Source: Enterococcus silesiacus
GTDB lineage: Bacteria > Bacillota > Bacilli > Lactobacillales > Enterococcaceae
DNA length: 64,000 nucleotides
Direction of reading: 5' to 3'
Assembly: GCA_001465115.1 (NCBI GenBank)
Contig: CP013614.1
Location: forward strand, 3,162,001-3,226,000
Part shown: piece after piece, positions 61,770 to 64,000 of the stretch
How the letters are laid out: every line of letters begins with the position of its first letter
Position numbering within the stretch: the first letter of the stretch is position 1
Position numbers and translations under genes: made by a program
The notes under the pieces: generated by a model
Database searches by the model: none
What the model saw: the letters and a program-made list of their open reading frames with translations, nothing else
What the model was told of the DNA's origin: nothing

Positions 61770-62156
61770 TTACATAAAAATGGTAAAAGTTAATGTCAAT
61801 ATAAGGGCACTCAACAAGCGATATCCTTCATTGATCAAGATTGTTTTAAAACTTTTTCCGTCAAAAATAGATAATTTAATACCGGAAAAAATAATAACTG
61901 TTGCAAGCATAGCTGTTTTAGCTACTAAAGGAACTTGCAAGTTAAATAGTAACCCTACTGTACAAAATGCCGCCATCCACTCACAAACAAAGGCGAAAAA
62001 CATTTTTTTAGGGGTGAAGATTGTTTTGATTTTAGCTTCTGAAAAAACCATTTCTTTTTGCCAAGTCTTTCCAAATAGAAGAGTATACCAGATACACCCC
62101 ACAATAAAAGAAAACACCGCACCGCTAATTGCGGCTAAATAAAAGCCAGTTGTCAT
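61770..62156 (-). CDS. DUF1761 family membrane protein
   Basis: A protein of 128 residues with four hydrophobic segments. The start GFYLAAISGAVFSFIVGCIWYTLLFGKTW is typical of DUF1761 (read in blocks: GCIWYTLLFGKTWQKE). Function unknown. AAAAGGAGATAACAA precedes ATG 62156. The plus-strand frame over the same bases has no ribosome site and is rejected. Confidence 0.88.
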   Translation of the reverse strand: MTTGFYLAAISGAVFSFIVGCIWYTLLFGKTWQKEMVFSEAKIKTIFTPKKMFFAFVCEWMAAFCTVGLLFNLQVPLVAKTAMLATVIIFSGIKLSIFDGKSFKTILINEGYRLLSALILTLTFTIFM

Positions 62157-62176
62157 TTGTTATCTCCTTTTGAGCC

Positions 62177-62536
62177 TTAAGCTATCTCTTCCATTGGTAA
62201 GCCAGACTCTTTCCAAGCTACATTTCCTCCGCCAATTTCAATGACAGAAAATCCAGCATCAAGCAGTAACAAACTTGCTTGTTTGGCCAATGTACAAGCT
62301 CCGCTCCAGGTAGTAACATAAATTGTTCGTCCTTGCGGCAACTGGTCGAGTTTACTAGGTAATTCGATTAAAGAAATCTCCAAAGCGCCCTTGATTTTTT
62401 CTTGTAAAAAAGCTTTTTCAGCAATTCTAACATCAACAATGATTCCTGACTCAGGTTTTTCATTCAAGTTCATAAATACTTCGATTGGGCTTCTCTGTGA
62501 TTCTACAACAGCTTGCAAATAGTCGATTCGATTCAT
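62177..62536 (-). CDS. Rhodanese-like domain protein
   Basis: A single rhodanese domain of about 119 residues. Landmarks: GIIVDVRIAEKAFLQEKIKGALEI (the DVR...GA pattern), the active-site loop TTWSGACTLAKQAS with a Cys in the catalytic position, and a GFSVIEIGGGNVAWKESGLP end typical of rhodaneses. It may transfer sulphur or sense redox state. Start 62536 follows AAGGAGGAATTTAAA; the frame upstream to 62590 has no site. Between DUF1761 and the AraC gene on the minus strand. Confidence 0.9.
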   Translation of the reverse strand: MNRIDYLQAVVESQRSPIEVFMNLNEKPESGIIVDVRIAEKAFLQEKIKGALEISLIELPSKLDQLPQGRTIYVTTWSGACTLAKQASLLLLDAGFSVIEIGGGNVAWKESGLPMEEIA

Positions 62537-62598
62537 TTTAAATTCCTCCTTATTAGGTATAGGAGCATCATACCAAAAGGAAAAGATCAAAACTTCTT

Positions 62599-63429
62599 CT
62601 ACTTTGCTTTTTTAATTGTTTGAGCTATTTTTTTTTGATTTCTTTTCATTTGTTGTTTAATGCCATTCGCAAGTATATTAGGTAAATTAATCAAAATAGG
62701 AGGATCTGTGGGTCCTTTTTCACGAAGCGTGATATGAAGCACTTCATCTTTTGTCAGCGGAAATGTAATCTTCTGACCATCGTAGGCTCGCATTGAATTG
62801 TCTAGTAAAAAATAATTAAATACATTTAAACTTTTTCGGATGCCACAGACTAACGGGTAATAAGTGCCGTCAGGCAAGTCGTAAAACTCATAGCGATAGT
62901 TTTTCACTCGACATCGTCCCATAACTGGGAGATGATTTGGGTTAGGTTTTAAAAACAGACCAGAAAAAATAAGTCCTTTAAAATCCTCTGGAGCGTCAAT
63001 GTAGACGGTTAAAAAGTAAGGACTTTTCTTTATCTCAAAGGCAGGATTTCGATAGTACAAAGAATCAGAATCTTTGTCGATGTGTTCATGTTTTTTTGAT
63101 AGTTCAAATAAATCAGACATTCCTTTTGCGTAAACTCTTGGAGAAAGGCCAGTATTTTTTGTGAATGTTGTTGTAAATGTTCCGGGACTTTGATGACCAG
63201 CATCCAGTTGTGACTCGATGACGGAGTGACCTTGTGTTAGTGTATCGATACTTTGCTCTATTTTTAAAGAGGCAAGGTATTCATTCGGTGAAAGGCCAGT
63301 TGCTTTTTTGAACTCTCTGCTAAAGTGAGATTTGCTGTAGCCAAAATGAGCTGCAACGTCTTCTATGCGAATAGACATTGCAGCATTTTTTTTCATAAAA
63401 AGAATAATCTCTTCAATATTTTCATTCAT
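62599..63429 (-). CDS. AraC/XylS-family transcriptional regulator
   Basis: About 276 residues. The double HTH of AraC is at the N-terminus: IRIEDVAAHFGYSKSHFSREFKKATGLSPNEYL (read in blocks), and a second with SPGTFTTTFTKNTGLSPRVYAKG. The C-terminal 180 residues (FLTVYIDAPEDFKGLIFSGLF, YEFYDLPDGTYYPLVCG) form an effector domain. This order (DNA-binding first) is the reverse of AraC itself but common in Firmicute members. Start 63429 (MNENIEEI) was chosen because the upstream extension has no ribosome site; AAAGAGAG is weak. It may control the rhodanese and DUF1761 genes downstream. Confidence 0.87.
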   Translation of the reverse strand: MNENIEEIILFMKKNAAMSIRIEDVAAHFGYSKSHFSREFKKATGLSPNEYLASLKIEQSIDTLTQGHSVIESQLDAGHQSPGTFTTTFTKNTGLSPRVYAKGMSDLFELSKKHEHIDKDSDSLYYRNPAFEIKKSPYFLTVYIDAPEDFKGLIFSGLFLKPNPNHLPVMGRCRVKNYRYEFYDLPDGTYYPLVCGIRKSLNVFNYFLLDNSMRAYDGQKITFPLTKDEVLHITLREKGPTDPPILINLPNILANGIKQQMKRNQKKIAQTIKKAK

Positions 63430-63520
63430 AATTAATACTCTCTTTTTCTTATAATGCAAGCACAACTCCATTTGAGTCACTTTTAACGTTGACTATATCA
63501 GATTTGTGGCGCTTTTTCAA

Positions 63521-63871
63521 TTAGAGATTTTGAATATGTGTATGTTTAAATTCATCAGAGTATTTAAGTCCATAGCCCATCGTCCGATCCATAAAGATGT
63601 GAGCAGACCAAACAATAGCAATCGCTAATAAAAGTGGGGTTTGGCTAAACAGATAAATAAAAGTCAATAATACTGGAAAAACCAAATTATGACCTAAATT
63701 GTAGATTTTAGCACCAATTGCTGGGTTGCTTATGTAACCGACCATTGAGACATCTGGTAATAAGAGGAAAATAAAAAAATACAGGATTGGAAATCCTAAT
63801 TTAATATATAGACTTAATGCCAAAAGAAAGAGTACGCCGTTTTCTAGTTGTAAGATTGTTTTGTTTGTCAT
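63521..63871 (-). CDS. DUF4260 family membrane protein
   Basis: A protein of 116 residues with about four hydrophobic segments. The diagnostic blocks are LLLPDVSMVGYISNPAIGAKIYNLGHN and AHIFMDRTMGYGLKYSDEFKHTHIQ (read in parts). Function unknown. ATG 63871 overlaps the stop of an upstream gene by four bases (ATGA), so it is translationally coupled to it. Confidence 0.9.
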   Translation of the reverse strand: MTNKTILQLENGVLFLLALSLYIKLGFPILYFFIFLLLPDVSMVGYISNPAIGAKIYNLGHNLVFPVLLTFIYLFSQTPLLLAIAIVWSAHIFMDRTMGYGLKYSDEFKHTHIQNL

Positions 63872-64000
63872 GTTTTTACATCCTTTAATCCGTAGTTAGA
63901 TAATTGGTCGATCAAAGCGAATAATTCCGCTTGATTTTTTGTATAGTTATTATATTTGATTATCGTTTTTAGCTTGAGTAATAATTTGTAAGAGACTTCG
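63868..64000 (-). CDS. Partial gene, 3' end only, upstream of DUF4260
   Basis: An open frame enters from the window edge and ends at 63868-63870 (TGA), overlapping the DUF4260 start by four bases. The last 44 codons are visible and end QLSNYGLKDVKT. The segment is helical and charged, too short to assign; a small regulator is possible but not shown. Confidence 0.65.
   Translation of the reverse strand, partial: EVSYKLLLKLKTIIKYNNYTKNQAELFALIDQLSNYGLKDVKT

Noticed and set aside
61765..62142. Plus-strand frame of 125 codons opposite the DUF1761 gene
   Set aside because: No ribosome site and a basic, low-quality composition; the minus-strand frame has a good ribosome site and a recognised family.

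Overview
The window looks like a chromosomal segment of a low-GC Firmicute, most probably an Enterococcus outside the best-known species. The reasons are the ruvA-ruvB pair, three Mga-like regulators, WxL surface-protein operons, a class A sortase, an oleate hydratase, an AA10 chitin-active monooxygenase, and AGGAGG-type ribosome binding sites almost everywhere. I could not search a database, so the species is an inference. I see no rRNA, tRNA, CRISPR array, phage genes or insertion sequence.

Layout. 0-3.7 kb: a peptide-binding lipoprotein, then ruvA-ruvB. 3.7-9.5 kb: an Rgg-type regulator divergent from a CPBP membrane protease, a helical membrane protein with an apparent frameshift at its start, and a TetR regulator followed by oleate hydratase. 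9.8-13.8 kb: two tail-to-tail Mga-like regulators and an atypical response-regulator-like winged-helix protein. 14.2-42.7 kb: two consecutive paralogous WxL loci that fill almost half of the window. 43-50 kb: a small secreted protein, sortase A, an unknown protein, and an RpiR regulator divergent from a GH1 glycosidase-PTS EIIC operon. 49.5-58 kb: single housekeeping or accessory genes (DUF1697, DUF1622, methyltransferase, ACT, GNAT, C39 peptidase, NagB-like, Tag, DUF4865/LysR, RpiR). 58-62 kb: a third Mga-like regulator divergent from a secreted LPMO with two FnIII and two chitin-binding modules. 62-64 kb: DUF1761, rhodanese, AraC and DUF4260 genes on the minus strand.

The main feature is the duplicated WxL locus. 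Each copy has eleven genes in the same order: a large multidomain protein ending in a WxL domain, a small sortase-anchored protein, two WxL proteins, a membrane-anchored WxL-interacting protein (PF06030 + PF11797, formerly DUF916/DUF3324), an unknown two-TM protein, two signal-peptidase-I-like proteins, a YfhO-type multispan membrane protein and two lipoproteins. The second copy adds another polytopic protein resembling the PTPS-related (PF10131) family and a small membrane protein. In both copies the first signal-peptidase-like protein keeps the catalytic Ser but has Arg where the catalytic Lys should be, while the second has the normal Ser/Lys pair. This suggests a dedicated export, processing and perhaps glycosylation module for a WxL surface complex. 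The functional proposal is inference; the gene order and residue changes are read directly.

Start positions were chosen by ribosome binding site, so several differ from the longest open frame.
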